Shown: piece after piece, positions 15,869 to 25,400 of the stretch
How the letters are laid out: every line of letters begins with the position of its first letter
How positions within the stretch are numbered: position 1 is the first letter of the stretch
Virus record (IMG/VR): IMGVR_UViG_3300028297_000007
Location: 1 to 48,616 of that record
Direction: 5' to 3' (one strand)
DNA from: a virus
DNA length: 48,616 nt
The notes under the pieces: generated by a model
What the model was told of the DNA's origin: nothing
Database searches by the model: none
What the model saw: only the letters and a program-made list of their open reading frames with translations
Made by a program: the position numbers and the translations under genes

Positions 15869-17995
15869 ATGGCACAAGTTAATAAAATTTCTTCATTTAA
15901 ATCGTTTACAGAGATTAGAAAACAGGAATCTGTTAGTAAACTTAGAGAAGAAAACAATTTAAAAAGACAAGAATCAGTTGGTAAAATAGCTGCTATTCTA
16001 GATGAATTAGGATTAACTTCTTTCGAAGGTTTAGAAGAAGATCAGAAAGAATCAATTATCTCAAAAATATTTGGAGATGTTTCAGAAGAAGAAATAGCTG
16101 AAATAGAAGTAGAGGTAGAAGATGTTACTGCATCAGAAGAAGTTACTGAATCAGACGAACCAAAGTGTACTAATAAAAAAGGACATTTATATAAGCAAAT
16201 TGACAAGGACGGAACGGTAGAATGCGTACACTGTGGTCTAAGAAATTCATTAAGCGAATCTTTAGTTACTGAAGCTAAGACCGTTACTAAAGCAGCAATT
16301 GAAGAAATTGGTGATTTTAGAGACAGTGAAGGATATTCTTCTAATCAATACTATATACTAGCTGACTTCATTGATGGAGAAATCACTATGAAAGATCTTT
16401 CAAAATTAGTAAAGTCTAAAGAAGTACAAAAAGAATTAAAGGGAGAAGATGAAATCGATATGGAACATATTGAAGAATTTTCAGAATCTTTAGTTACTGA
16501 AAAAGCTAAATTTAAAGTAGGAGATACTACTGAAAATTCAATTGGAAGCGAAGTTGAAATAATCGCTATCGATAATTGGAGAAAGATATCAAAGCAATTT
16601 AAAAAAGAAATGGGATCAGATGCAGATTCATACGGATATGAAGATACTGCAAAGGGAGATTACTATCTTGCTAAAATTGTTAAAAGTGAAGAAGGTGATG
16701 AAGGTGATTTAGGTATATTCCCAGTTGAATACGATCACGCAAATTACTGGGGATTAGGAGAATCATTAATGAATGAGGCCTTAGATATTAAATATAAAAG
16801 AGATGCAAAGAAAGTATTAACTCAATACAATAAAATATTTGCAGAACTAGGAAGCTTAACAGCTGATAAAATTTCTCACTTAGGAGCTATTAAATATATT
16901 TACGCTGAAGCATTAACTGATGCTAATTTCCATAGAGAAAGAACAGCTACTGAAAAAATTATCAAAGGAAGATTAGGAAGTGTTACTGTTAATCCTTTAA
17001 CTCTTGGTAAACAAGCTATTATAGTAGGAGCAAAGAAAATATCACAGATATTAGATGAGTATTATTCTAGAATTTCAAATGCTGCCGGATGGTCAGGTAT
17101 TGGAGTTGCTGAAGGCACTGCTCTATATTTAGAATCTATTGGTGAATCTAAACTTGCTGAAAAATTATTAGCAGGATTTAACGCAGTAGAAGAATCAGTT
17201 AAGTTTCAATTAACTGAAGAAGAAATTTCTTTAAAAGAATCTAAATTTAACGAAGTAATCAATTATGTAATTAATGAAGGAACTAGAGGTCAATTTGGTA
17301 AAATAGACAAGAAAGGAAATATTACTTCAGTATATACTCACTATGATTCATATCCTGAAAACATGTTGCCTATTATTAAATCAACCTTTAAAAGTGGTAA
17401 AAATGTAGATTTTGTTCTTAAAAATGGAGATAATTCAGGTTTAGATAAAGACGTTAAGAAAATTAATTTCTATGGCGGAGATGTTAATCTGATGAAAGGT
17501 AATGTTAAGAATATTAACAAATATATTAAAGATGCAAATTACGAAGGTGGTGCAGAATTCGTTTATTTATGGGATGAAGGTTCTAAAAAATGGATGATGG
17601 CAGATATCTACGGAGAAACTGGATTAGTTCCAGCATTTGAATCAAATATTTATGAAGGTACTACTACATCTTTAGATGAATTTACAACTGACACTAAAAG
17701 TTACTCAGGTGCTTTAGCATATTCTTTTAAGAATCATAAAAAGAATTTTGATAAAAATATTAAAGTAAGTGTTGCTCTTGGAGATAAGTTTAAATTTACA
17801 AATGAAAAAGGAGGTATTGTAATGCAAAGGTCTCATGGTCCTGAATTTGACACAGTATGGTTATCAGCTGATAAGAAAAAAGCTCAAAAAGTTGCAGATT
17901 GGCTTAAATCAGAAGGTGCTGAGATTGTTCTTTTCGGCCCAAAGACTAGATCATTTGTTGGTAGCAAAGAAGAATTTATCGATAGATATTTATAA
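15869..17995 (+). CDS. Modular putative internal head protein with repeated protease-like sites and a zinc ribbon
   Basis: I do not recognise a family for this 708-residue acidic protein. It is punctuated by short motifs resembling prohead-protease sites: 'SESLVTE|AK' (E135), 'SESLVTE|KA' (E211), 'GESLMNE|AL' (E303), 'KESKFNE|VI' (E462) and 'NYVINE|GT' (E470). The N-terminus, 'ISSFKSFTEIRKQES', resembles a capsid-targeting peptide. Residues ~100-130 contain a possible zinc ribbon, with a Cys and His in 'KCTNKKGHLY' and two Cys in 'ECVHCGL'. The segments between the sites look like separate small domains. I infer a head-packaged precursor cut during maturation. It has its own promoter-like element upstream and a strong terminator downstream. 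Confidence 0.5.
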   Translation: MAQVNKISSFKSFTEIRKQESVSKLREENNLKRQESVGKIAAILDELGLTSFEGLEEDQKESIISKIFGDVSEEEIAEIEVEVEDVTASEEVTESDEPKCTNKKGHLYKQIDKDGTVECVHCGLRNSLSESLVTEAKTVTKAAIEEIGDFRDSEGYSSNQYYILADFIDGEITMKDLSKLVKSKEVQKELKGEDEIDMEHIEEFSESLVTEKAKFKVGDTTENSIGSEVEIIAIDNWRKISKQFKKEMGSDADSYGYEDTAKGDYYLAKIVKSEEGDEGDLGIFPVEYDHANYWGLGESLMNEALDIKYKRDAKKVLTQYNKIFAELGSLTADKISHLGAIKYIYAEALTDANFHRERTATEKIIKGRLGSVTVNPLTLGKQAIIVGAKKISQILDEYYSRISNAAGWSGIGVAEGTALYLESIGESKLAEKLLAGFNAVEESVKFQLTEEEISLKESKFNEVINYVINEGTRGQFGKIDKKGNITSVYTHYDSYPENMLPIIKSTFKSGKNVDFVLKNGDNSGLDKDVKKINFYGGDVNLMKGNVKNINKYIKDANYEGGAEFVYLWDEGSKKWMMADIYGETGLVPAFESNIYEGTTTSLDEFTTDTKSYSGALAYSFKNHKKNFDKNIKVSVALGDKFKFTNEKGGIVMQRSHGPEFDTVWLSADKKKAQKVADWLKSEGAEIVLFGPKTRSFVGSKEEFIDRYL

Positions 17996-18013
17996 TAAAA
18001 AATAAAAATAAAC

Positions 18014-18043
18014 TGACCTGGATTTTTCCGGGTCAAGTTTTTT
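18014..18043 (+). terminator. Intrinsic terminator
   Basis: The hairpin TGACCTGGA / TCCGGGTCA (18014-18035), with a TTTT loop and one G-T pair, is followed by a T-run at 18038-18043. It ends the transcript of the modular gene. The next ATG is only 19 bases further on, with a TTATATTAG element in between that recurs at 31604, so a promoter probably sits there. Confidence 0.85.
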
Positions 18044-18062
18044 AATTATATTAGCTATATAC

Positions 18063-19433
18063 ATGGAACTAAATAACAACTTTGTAGATTTTATTCAACA
18101 TCACGCAGATGCACAAGGCATGACCAGAGAGGAATATGTTGCACATTATATGAGTGAAAATAAGAGTAAAGTTTTATCATTTGACGAATATATCGTTGAA
18201 AAATACAATACACTTAAAGAAGAATTAATCTTAGAAGGCGGTGCAGCTGGTCACATGTCTCATCCTTTCGATGAAAAAGATTTAACATTCGCAGATTTTA
18301 AAAAGATCGTAACGTCCGGTCTTCAAGGAGAATTAAACTTTGAAGAGGTAGCCACTGAAAAAACAGACGGTCAAAATCTATTAGCAACCGTAAAAAACGG
18401 AGTTACGATGTTTTCTAGAAATAAAGGTCAATTAATTAGTCCCGTTGATTTAGACGGTATTATAGAAATGTTTGAAAAGCATGAGGTACCTTTAGTGCGA
18501 GAAACATACGTGTTTGCAGCTAAAGATCTAAATGAAGCTCTTCCAAAAATTAAAGATCAGTCCATATTTAATGACGGTAAAGATTTTATAAATATAGAAT
18601 TAATCTATTCTAAAAACCCAAATGTAATCTATTACGAAAGAGATGTTCTTCAATTTCACGATATTCAAGAAACTGATGGGAATGGTAATATTACAGGATC
18701 TAGAAAAATAGCAGGAGAATTAGTCAAAGCTTTAAAGGAAGTAGATGCCGATGTTCAAAAGACATTTACAATAATTCCTCCTCAGATTTTAAAACTAGGT
18801 AAAGATATTAATTTTGATAAAAATCAAGCTAAATTTATAAAGCAGATTGAAAAATTAAGAGATCGTTATAACTTAACAGACGGTGACGAAGTTTCTAGAT
18901 ATCATGAAATGTGGTGGAGAGAAACAATAGATGCAAATTTCCCAGATTTACAACAAGACTATAAGGAAGGTTTATTATTAAGATGGGCTTATGGAGATAA
19001 AAAGTCTTTAAATATGAGATCACTTGCAAAGGAGATAGGAAAAGATGAAGCTGCTTCTGTTAAGAAATTTGACAAAGAAGATGTTAAAAAGAAATATAAA
19101 GAAAACATTAGACCGTTTGAAGATTTATTTTTAGAACTAGGGTCTATAATTCTTATGAATGCTTCTAATTTTGTAGCTGCAAATCCAGACAAAGAGATGC
19201 AAAGACTACATAATCAAATTAGATCAGAATCTGAAAAGATCAAAAAAGATGGAAGCGTTACTCAGATCGAAAAGGTAATGAAAGAACTAGAGAGATTAGA
19301 TAGAATTGGAGGAGTAGAATCTATCATACCAACTGAAGGAATAGTTTTTGTATATAAAGGAAAGACTATGAAACTAACAGGTACTTTTGCTGCTATCAAT
19401 CAGCTGATGGGAATCATAAAGTACGGAAGATAA
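18063..19433 (+). CDS. Ligase-like covalent nucleotidyltransferase with capsid-targeting-like N-terminus
   Basis: The 456-residue protein has ligase-superfamily signatures. Motif I is 'TEKTDGQNLLATV', with the candidate nucleotidyl-lysine at K100. A motif-III-like strand is 'FINIELIYSK'. Near the C-terminus, 'TEGIVFVYKGKTMKLTG' fits motifs IV and V. The first ~58 residues are separate: 'VLSFDEYIVE|KY' (E46) and 'EELILE|GGAAGHMSHPFD' (E58) look like capsid-targeting and protease-cleavage sequences. I infer an enzyme that transfers AMP or seals nucleic acid, packaged in the head. Its substrate (RNA, DNA or something else) cannot be told from sequence. The neighbouring gene carries another ligase-like domain. 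Confidence 0.6.
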   Translation: MELNNNFVDFIQHHADAQGMTREEYVAHYMSENKSKVLSFDEYIVEKYNTLKEELILEGGAAGHMSHPFDEKDLTFADFKKIVTSGLQGELNFEEVATEKTDGQNLLATVKNGVTMFSRNKGQLISPVDLDGIIEMFEKHEVPLVRETYVFAAKDLNEALPKIKDQSIFNDGKDFINIELIYSKNPNVIYYERDVLQFHDIQETDGNGNITGSRKIAGELVKALKEVDADVQKTFTIIPPQILKLGKDINFDKNQAKFIKQIEKLRDRYNLTDGDEVSRYHEMWWRETIDANFPDLQQDYKEGLLLRWAYGDKKSLNMRSLAKEIGKDEAASVKKFDKEDVKKKYKENIRPFEDLFLELGSIILMNASNFVAANPDKEMQRLHNQIRSESEKIKKDGSVTQIEKVMKELERLDRIGGVESIIPTEGIVFVYKGKTMKLTGTFAAINQLMGIIKYGR

Positions 19434-19443
19434 ATAATATAAT

Positions 19444-21315
19444 ATGGCACTTAAAAAACTAAGACAAGTATTTCAGGAAACTAATATCAATGCATTTCAA
19501 GATATGTTGAATAGCAGGGTTCTAGTAACTGAAAAAATACAAGGAGCTTCATTTCACGTTAGAAGAAACCAGACTAAATTTGAATATTACAAATCTGGAG
19601 ATTCTAGAATGAACATGATAGACAGAACAATAGTAGGTTTATATGAAACAGGTGTCAAGCACATCCAAAGTTTAGATCCTAGTATAAAGGAACAAATGCC
19701 ACATGATTGGAAATTTGGTTTTGAATATTTACCTGAATTAAACGTGTCAGAATATAAATATACTAAACTACCTAAAAACAATTTAATACTTACGCACATT
19801 CAAACTATGAATGAGTCAGGTAAGATTAGAAAAACAATTAGCGATCCAATTATATTAAATAAATGGGCAAAGATATTAGAGGTTCAAGGACCTAGCATTG
19901 TGTTTGATGGTATGCTATCTCAAATGCAAAAAGAAGAATTAATAAGTGTTTTATCTATGTCAGATAAGGAGTTTTCTGAAGCATTTGATTATGATCCAAA
20001 TACAGATGCAAGATTACCTTTCACTCAAAAGATGATTAAGACATTTAATCCAAATGCAGTTTCTCCTACGTTAAATGAAGACTTTGAAGTAGAAATTGAC
20101 GGATTAATAGTTTCTTTTATTGATGAGAAAAAATCTAGATCTTTTAAATTAGAAGATTTTACAAGAACTGTTAGTGAAAATAAGAGATCAAGCCACATGT
20201 ATCAAATTACTATTGCTGGTCTTATTGAATTTATTTCTACATTTGAAATGAAAGACATTCAACTAAATGAAGAAACAGCAGACTGGAGATATATTGAATT
20301 AATGTCAGTGATGTTTAATACGTATGTTAAAGAACACTCTGCTAAGTTTATTGGTGTTAACTTTGAATCAGCTGATTTTGCAGATTCAGATTCCTTTAAA
20401 CTAAATACTAAATACATTAAGAACGAGACCACTCTTTCTTATGTTGAAAACGAAATACTTGCAGAATTATTTAAAATAACTTTAGGTTCTTTTAGAAAAA
20501 AGAGAAGCAAGGAAAGCGATATCATAAATGCAGAAATGTTAGAGCATTTAAATCAAATAGTAGAAACTATAGATAAGAAAGTATTTGTAGAGAATACCGA
20601 TGAAAATTCCATATACGACTTTAATAATTTCATATTACATAATAAAGTAAAGACAAGTGTTAATTTAAATGAAGCACTTAAAGTAGATCATCCTGAACAA
20701 GGAGGAGAATTAGTAAATATGTTTGTTGGTAGATTCCAACCATTTACACTTGGACATGCTAAAGTATTAGAAACTATACACAAAGAAAATGGATATCCTG
20801 TGGTTGTTTTATTAGTAAAAGCAAAGAATAAGAAAAAGGAAGATGCATTTAAAAGACCTTATGATGAGAAGACACAATTAGATATGTTTAAGGCGGTTCA
20901 AAAACAATATCCATTCTTAAAAGAAATCTTTGTAATTCCAACCGGAGGTATTGATACAATGTTCAATGCAATGAGACCAACTTATGAACCCGTATTATGG
21001 GGAACAGGAAGCGATAGAATGAAAACTTACGGATTCCAAGTAAATAAAGATTCTTATAGAGAAGATCTTGGAGTTAGGAGTGATTTTGGATTATTTGAAA
21101 TTCCAAGAACAGACAATAATATTTCAGCGACTCAGGTTAGAAACGCAATGCTAGACGGAGATGAAGGATTATTTAAGTCAACAACACCCAAAGCATTACA
21201 TAAAATGTATGGCGAACTTAAGAAAAAATTAGAAGATTCAGTAGGTACTTCAGAATCAAATGAAGTTGCTGAATCATTATTAACATTTAAACAATTTTTA
21301 GAAAACAATGGATAG
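19444..21315 (+). CDS. Fusion of ligase-like nucleotidyltransferase and NMN adenylyltransferase-like domains
   Basis: Residues ~1-260 resemble an RNA-ligase (Rnl2-type) catalytic domain. Motif I is 'VTEKIQGASFHVRR' (compare T4 Rnl2 'REKIHGTNFSL'), followed by 'FGFEYLPEL' and 'EIDGLIVSF' with 'RSFKLED'. Residues ~410-600 are a NadM/NadR-type NMN adenylyltransferase: 'MFVGRFQPFTLGHAKVLE' carries the (H/T)xGH motif and 'ISATQVRNAM' the ISxTxxR motif. A predicted protease site, 'VNLNE|ALKVD' (E410), lies just before the NMNAT domain. The C-terminus, 'LLTFKQFLENNG', again resembles a capsid-targeting peptide. The NMNAT domain would make NAD+ from NMN and ATP. The purpose of the ligase-like partner is unknown. 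Confidence 0.7.
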   Translation: MALKKLRQVFQETNINAFQDMLNSRVLVTEKIQGASFHVRRNQTKFEYYKSGDSRMNMIDRTIVGLYETGVKHIQSLDPSIKEQMPHDWKFGFEYLPELNVSEYKYTKLPKNNLILTHIQTMNESGKIRKTISDPIILNKWAKILEVQGPSIVFDGMLSQMQKEELISVLSMSDKEFSEAFDYDPNTDARLPFTQKMIKTFNPNAVSPTLNEDFEVEIDGLIVSFIDEKKSRSFKLEDFTRTVSENKRSSHMYQITIAGLIEFISTFEMKDIQLNEETADWRYIELMSVMFNTYVKEHSAKFIGVNFESADFADSDSFKLNTKYIKNETTLSYVENEILAELFKITLGSFRKKRSKESDIINAEMLEHLNQIVETIDKKVFVENTDENSIYDFNNFILHNKVKTSVNLNEALKVDHPEQGGELVNMFVGRFQPFTLGHAKVLETIHKENGYPVVVLLVKAKNKKKEDAFKRPYDEKTQLDMFKAVQKQYPFLKEIFVIPTGGIDTMFNAMRPTYEPVLWGTGSDRMKTYGFQVNKDSYREDLGVRSDFGLFEIPRTDNNISATQVRNAMLDGDEGLFKSTTPKALHKMYGELKKKLEDSVGTSESNEVAESLLTFKQFLENNG

Positions 21316-22387
21316 GTACGATTTTGAAAGAGCACTACATAGTGCTGCAAAAACCAACGCTGAAAATGAAGCGTTAATTATAGAATCCTATATTGGAGTT
21401 GCAACGACCGGAAGTAAATCTGCCCAACAGAATTTATTTAATTCAATTAATAGAACATTTAAAAAGAATAAGTGTCCATGGCAAGGTGTTAAGTTTACTT
21501 CAACACAGGATGTTAAACAACAACCTGATGGCAGGTTATGGCTTTCTAAAATGGATGACGATACATTCGGAGTAGTTTTTCAATATTTAATGTTAAATAA
21601 AAGCGAAGCAAACGAATTGTTTAATATTGGAAGAGACGATAATGGAATTGGTGCTGGAGAAATAATGCTAGCGTATATTGTAGAAAATATAAAAATAGGT
21701 GGAGGTGCGGCCGATACTGACTTAGAATTATATAATGAAAGGTGGTCACCAATTAAACCACCCCTTGGTAAATGTGAGTTAAAAGAAGCTCAAATGTCAA
21801 AGGGCATGTTACAAAATTGGAGAACAGGTGCAAAACACCAGGGAATTAATAGTACTTATGTACCGAAGTTAACGGCATTATATGACGCAGTAAAATATAA
21901 TATTGAAGAAATCAACCCGGACGGAGATGGTAAAGATATGGCTGCCGGTGGAGGTTGGATAAATGAATGGGGAACTGTAGGTGGAAAAAGATTTAAGCAT
22001 ATTCAAAATTTAACTAAGACAGATATTCAGGCCCTTTCTTCTAGTGAAAGAGATTTTAAAATAGGTCCTGGAGATAAAGATAACGGCGCATTAGTAATTA
22101 AATTTAATGACGTAGAATTAGGAAAGCTAAGTGACTCTAAAACTGCAGAAAAAATTAAAAGTATAATAGAGACTGAGCCTTCCGTTAGAACATTTACTGA
22201 AATACAAGACGATGTAATTTCAGCAGTAGGAGATATACCTACTCCATTCCTTTTTATAGAGTCTAAAGATCATGAAATAGTAGCTTTTCACTATTACAAG
22301 AAATTACCTGGAAAAACTAGCGAATTACAAATATATTCTATTACACAAGGTAAATTTAAATATAAAATAAAGCCTAACCGAGTTTAA
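21308..22387 (+). CDS. Putative PD-(D/E)XK-type nuclease-like protein
   Basis: The 359-residue protein overlaps the upstream gene by eight bases. Residues ~110-165 show a pattern seen in PD-(D/E)XK proteins: a helix with 'GIGAGEIMLAYIVEN', then 'GGGAADTDLEL', then a strand with 'GKCELKEAQ', so that D and E-x-K are suitably spaced. A conserved-looking 'WRTGAKHQG' follows. The C-terminal half ('FLFIESKDHEIVAFHYY') is of unknown fold. A nuclease or a packaged structural relative is possible. The N-terminus, 'ENEALIIESYIG', faintly resembles the cleavage motifs of its neighbours. The assignment is from pattern only. Confidence 0.4.
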   Translation: MDRYDFERALHSAAKTNAENEALIIESYIGVATTGSKSAQQNLFNSINRTFKKNKCPWQGVKFTSTQDVKQQPDGRLWLSKMDDDTFGVVFQYLMLNKSEANELFNIGRDDNGIGAGEIMLAYIVENIKIGGGAADTDLELYNERWSPIKPPLGKCELKEAQMSKGMLQNWRTGAKHQGINSTYVPKLTALYDAVKYNIEEINPDGDGKDMAAGGGWINEWGTVGGKRFKHIQNLTKTDIQALSSSERDFKIGPGDKDNGALVIKFNDVELGKLSDSKTAEKIKSIIETEPSVRTFTEIQDDVISAVGDIPTPFLFIESKDHEIVAFHYYKKLPGKTSELQIYSITQGKFKYKIKPNRV

Positions 22388-22407
22388 ATAAACAAATACA
22401 AATAAAA

Positions 22408-25400
22408 ATGAGCACTAAAAAAACATTCGAAAGCTTTGTAAATTCAATGAACGAAAACGTTGATTTATATAAAGTATACAAAAAGGTTTCTGGGAAATAT
22501 TCCTTGAGAAAGCCTTCTTATTGGGGAGATCTATTTAACCAAAGAGCTTCTATTCCATATAGAGAATTAACTAAATATGATAAAGAATTACATTCCTTAG
22601 ACGTATACACTACTAAAGAATTAGGATGTCATAACGAATATCCATTACAATCTAACTTTAAAGTTCAAGTGCCACAGGTATTTGTATTATATTGTAACAC
22701 TGAATCAGGTGAGCTTGGAGAGTATTATGGAATGAGTATTCTTGTAAATACAGAAGGAGCAACATATCCAAGATATGCATGTGGTATGCCAGATTTCGAA
22801 CCAGAATTACATAACTTTGTAAATGGAATTCCTGAAAGCTATTTAAACATTGTAACGACTGGTGCTCAATTGTTACATGAACAGATGATAGTTGAAGGTC
22901 AATTTTCATGGCTTACATCCGATACAAACACACAAATAGGTTCTGAAAGACAGAACATGATTACAGTATTTATGTATGATAATATGGGTAACAAGTGGAC
23001 GGAAAAGGATTATGAAGGATATGGTGAATTTGGTGGAATGGATTATTATGATCTTGTTGCTACAATGAATGGATATACTGAAGAAGATGTTAAAACAATG
23101 AAAGGTTCATTTAAAGAATTAAGACAACTTGGTATTGATTTAGCATTCGGTAAAATAAAGACCAAAGATAAAAAGAAAAAGACATTATTCCCTGCATTAG
23201 TTGAAGATCCAAGATTTAATTGGAAAAGACATGACTTTACTGAAGAAGCAGAATCTGATCCAAATCAATCATGGTATCAAGAACCTGAGTATGATGATTA
23301 TGAAGATGATGACGATTACGAAAACGGATGGTATGAATCAAAGGTTACTGAAGCCAAAAAGCTTACAATTAAAGATGTTGAAAAGGCATGGGATTTTTCT
23401 TATGGTGAAGATTTTGAATATGAATATGGTAGTGTCTATGTTGAAATCATGGGAAAATATAAAGGTAAAATTACTAAAGATGAATTAGCTAAAATATGGG
23501 ACGACAAGTATGGTGAAGATTTACAAAGTGAACATGGTGGATTCTTTGATAAGCTAGACGAAAATTTAAATGAAGCTACTGTAGTAATGGATGCAATAGA
23601 TCCTAAATCAAAAACACTCAAAAAGCTTTTAAAGAAATATAATGTTAAAATGAAAGTTTTAACAATGAACGGCCCTGGTGGCAATTGGCCAGAAGTTGAA
23701 ATGACAGGTTCAAGAGAAGATTTACAATCAGTATTAGCCGATCCTAATGGATGGGACGATCCTGAATTAGGAGAATACATTGAAGAATCTAATATATTAG
23801 AAGCTAGATCTATTAACAAGATTTCAAAGGAATTTGGAGAAACAGTTAATAAGATGAAAGATATTGTAAAGATATACATCGCTGCGGAAGATGGAAGTGA
23901 TGAGAAAGCAGCAACTAGACAGCAGCTAATAGATTTAACAGCAAAAAAGAAAGCTCTTACAAATGAACTAGATGATGCAGTAGCTGGTAAAAACAAAGAT
24001 GTAAAATTAGTTATCAGTGAGGGTGTTATGTCTGACATTCACCAAATGATAGGTAATCACAAATCATTTGATACTTTTCAGAAAGAATTCTTTAAAGAAT
24101 ACGGACATAAGAAAGTAATGAAGAAAACTCCAGAGTTTTTAGAATGGTTAAAGGCACTATATAATGATTTTGAATATACGTCAGGTGAAGCTGTTGAAGA
24201 AAGGTATACTAAAAAGTCATTATTAAAAAAATTAGGAGATGCAGATGATGCAATGATTCAAACCGGAAACGGAAAAGAATATATCATTTATAATCCTGAT
24301 TCTAATAACGATGACAATGCTGCAATGTGGCATGATAAATCAGTATTTGCACTAGATCAAGACGGTGGAGAGCATGAAATAGCATATAAGGATATAGGGC
24401 TAGTAATGGTAGAATCAGCAGTTAATGAAGATGTGTATGCAGACTTAGAAGACACTATTTCTAATATGGAATTTGATGCATATCAAAACTTAGCATCTGA
24501 ATTTGGTATAGATGCTGAAGATCCCAACGAAATGATGGACTTTATTCAAAATGAACTTGACAAGAAGGGTGCTAAACTCTTAATCAAGAACATTGAAAAA
24601 GGAGTTTATGAATCATTAGTTAATGAAAAGGACGACGCCGGTGACCACTTAGATAATCTTGCAGATTTAGTAGGTAAAGCTAAAGATTTCTTTGCAATCG
24701 GTAAAGAATTAAAAGCAGGTAAATACAAATACGACTATAGTGATAGTATGATGCCAATGTATACGATAAAAGCAGATGGTTTTAAATTTGCAATACTTAA
24801 CAAAAGATATGTTGACGGCGGCGATAGAGAAGTTGGAGAGATTGCTATTGGCCTAATGGAATCAATGGTTATTGAAGCTAAGGGTTTTAAAAACGATGAA
24901 GATTTCGAAGAATTTTTAAAAGAAATCGATGCTATGCCAGAAAGAGCAGTTAGAAAGATAATGGGTAAAGAATATATCGATACTCCTGGTTTTTATCAAG
25001 ATGAAAAAGACAATTATGATGATGTAATTGACTTCATGATTTCAAACATGGGTGCAAATATTTATCACCAATTAGAACAGTGGTGGGAATTAAACGTAAT
25101 GAAACCGGGTCTTAGAGAATCTAAAATTCAAATAAAAAGAAGATATACCGATAATCATCCTGCACAAACTTCAGGTAGAACTGCTAAAGTCAGAAACGCA
25201 ATGATCGAGGCATTAGCGGATGGTGTATTAACAGAAGAAGAATTCAATAATATTCTAAAAGAAAAATCAATCGATAATAAAAGATGGATGAGAAGAAATT
25301 CTAAATACTTTACAGTAAGTGAAAATGGAATTGGTCTTTCTAAATTTGGAAAAAGAATATTAACTGGAATTAAACCAGTTGTTAGTTTAACATTAGAATC

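Noticed and set aside
13201-20300. Further AGATATAT copies inside genes (near 13204, 14888 and 20289) as promoters
   Set aside because: They lie within coding sequence, as expected by chance in AT-rich DNA, and have no start codon at the typical spacing.
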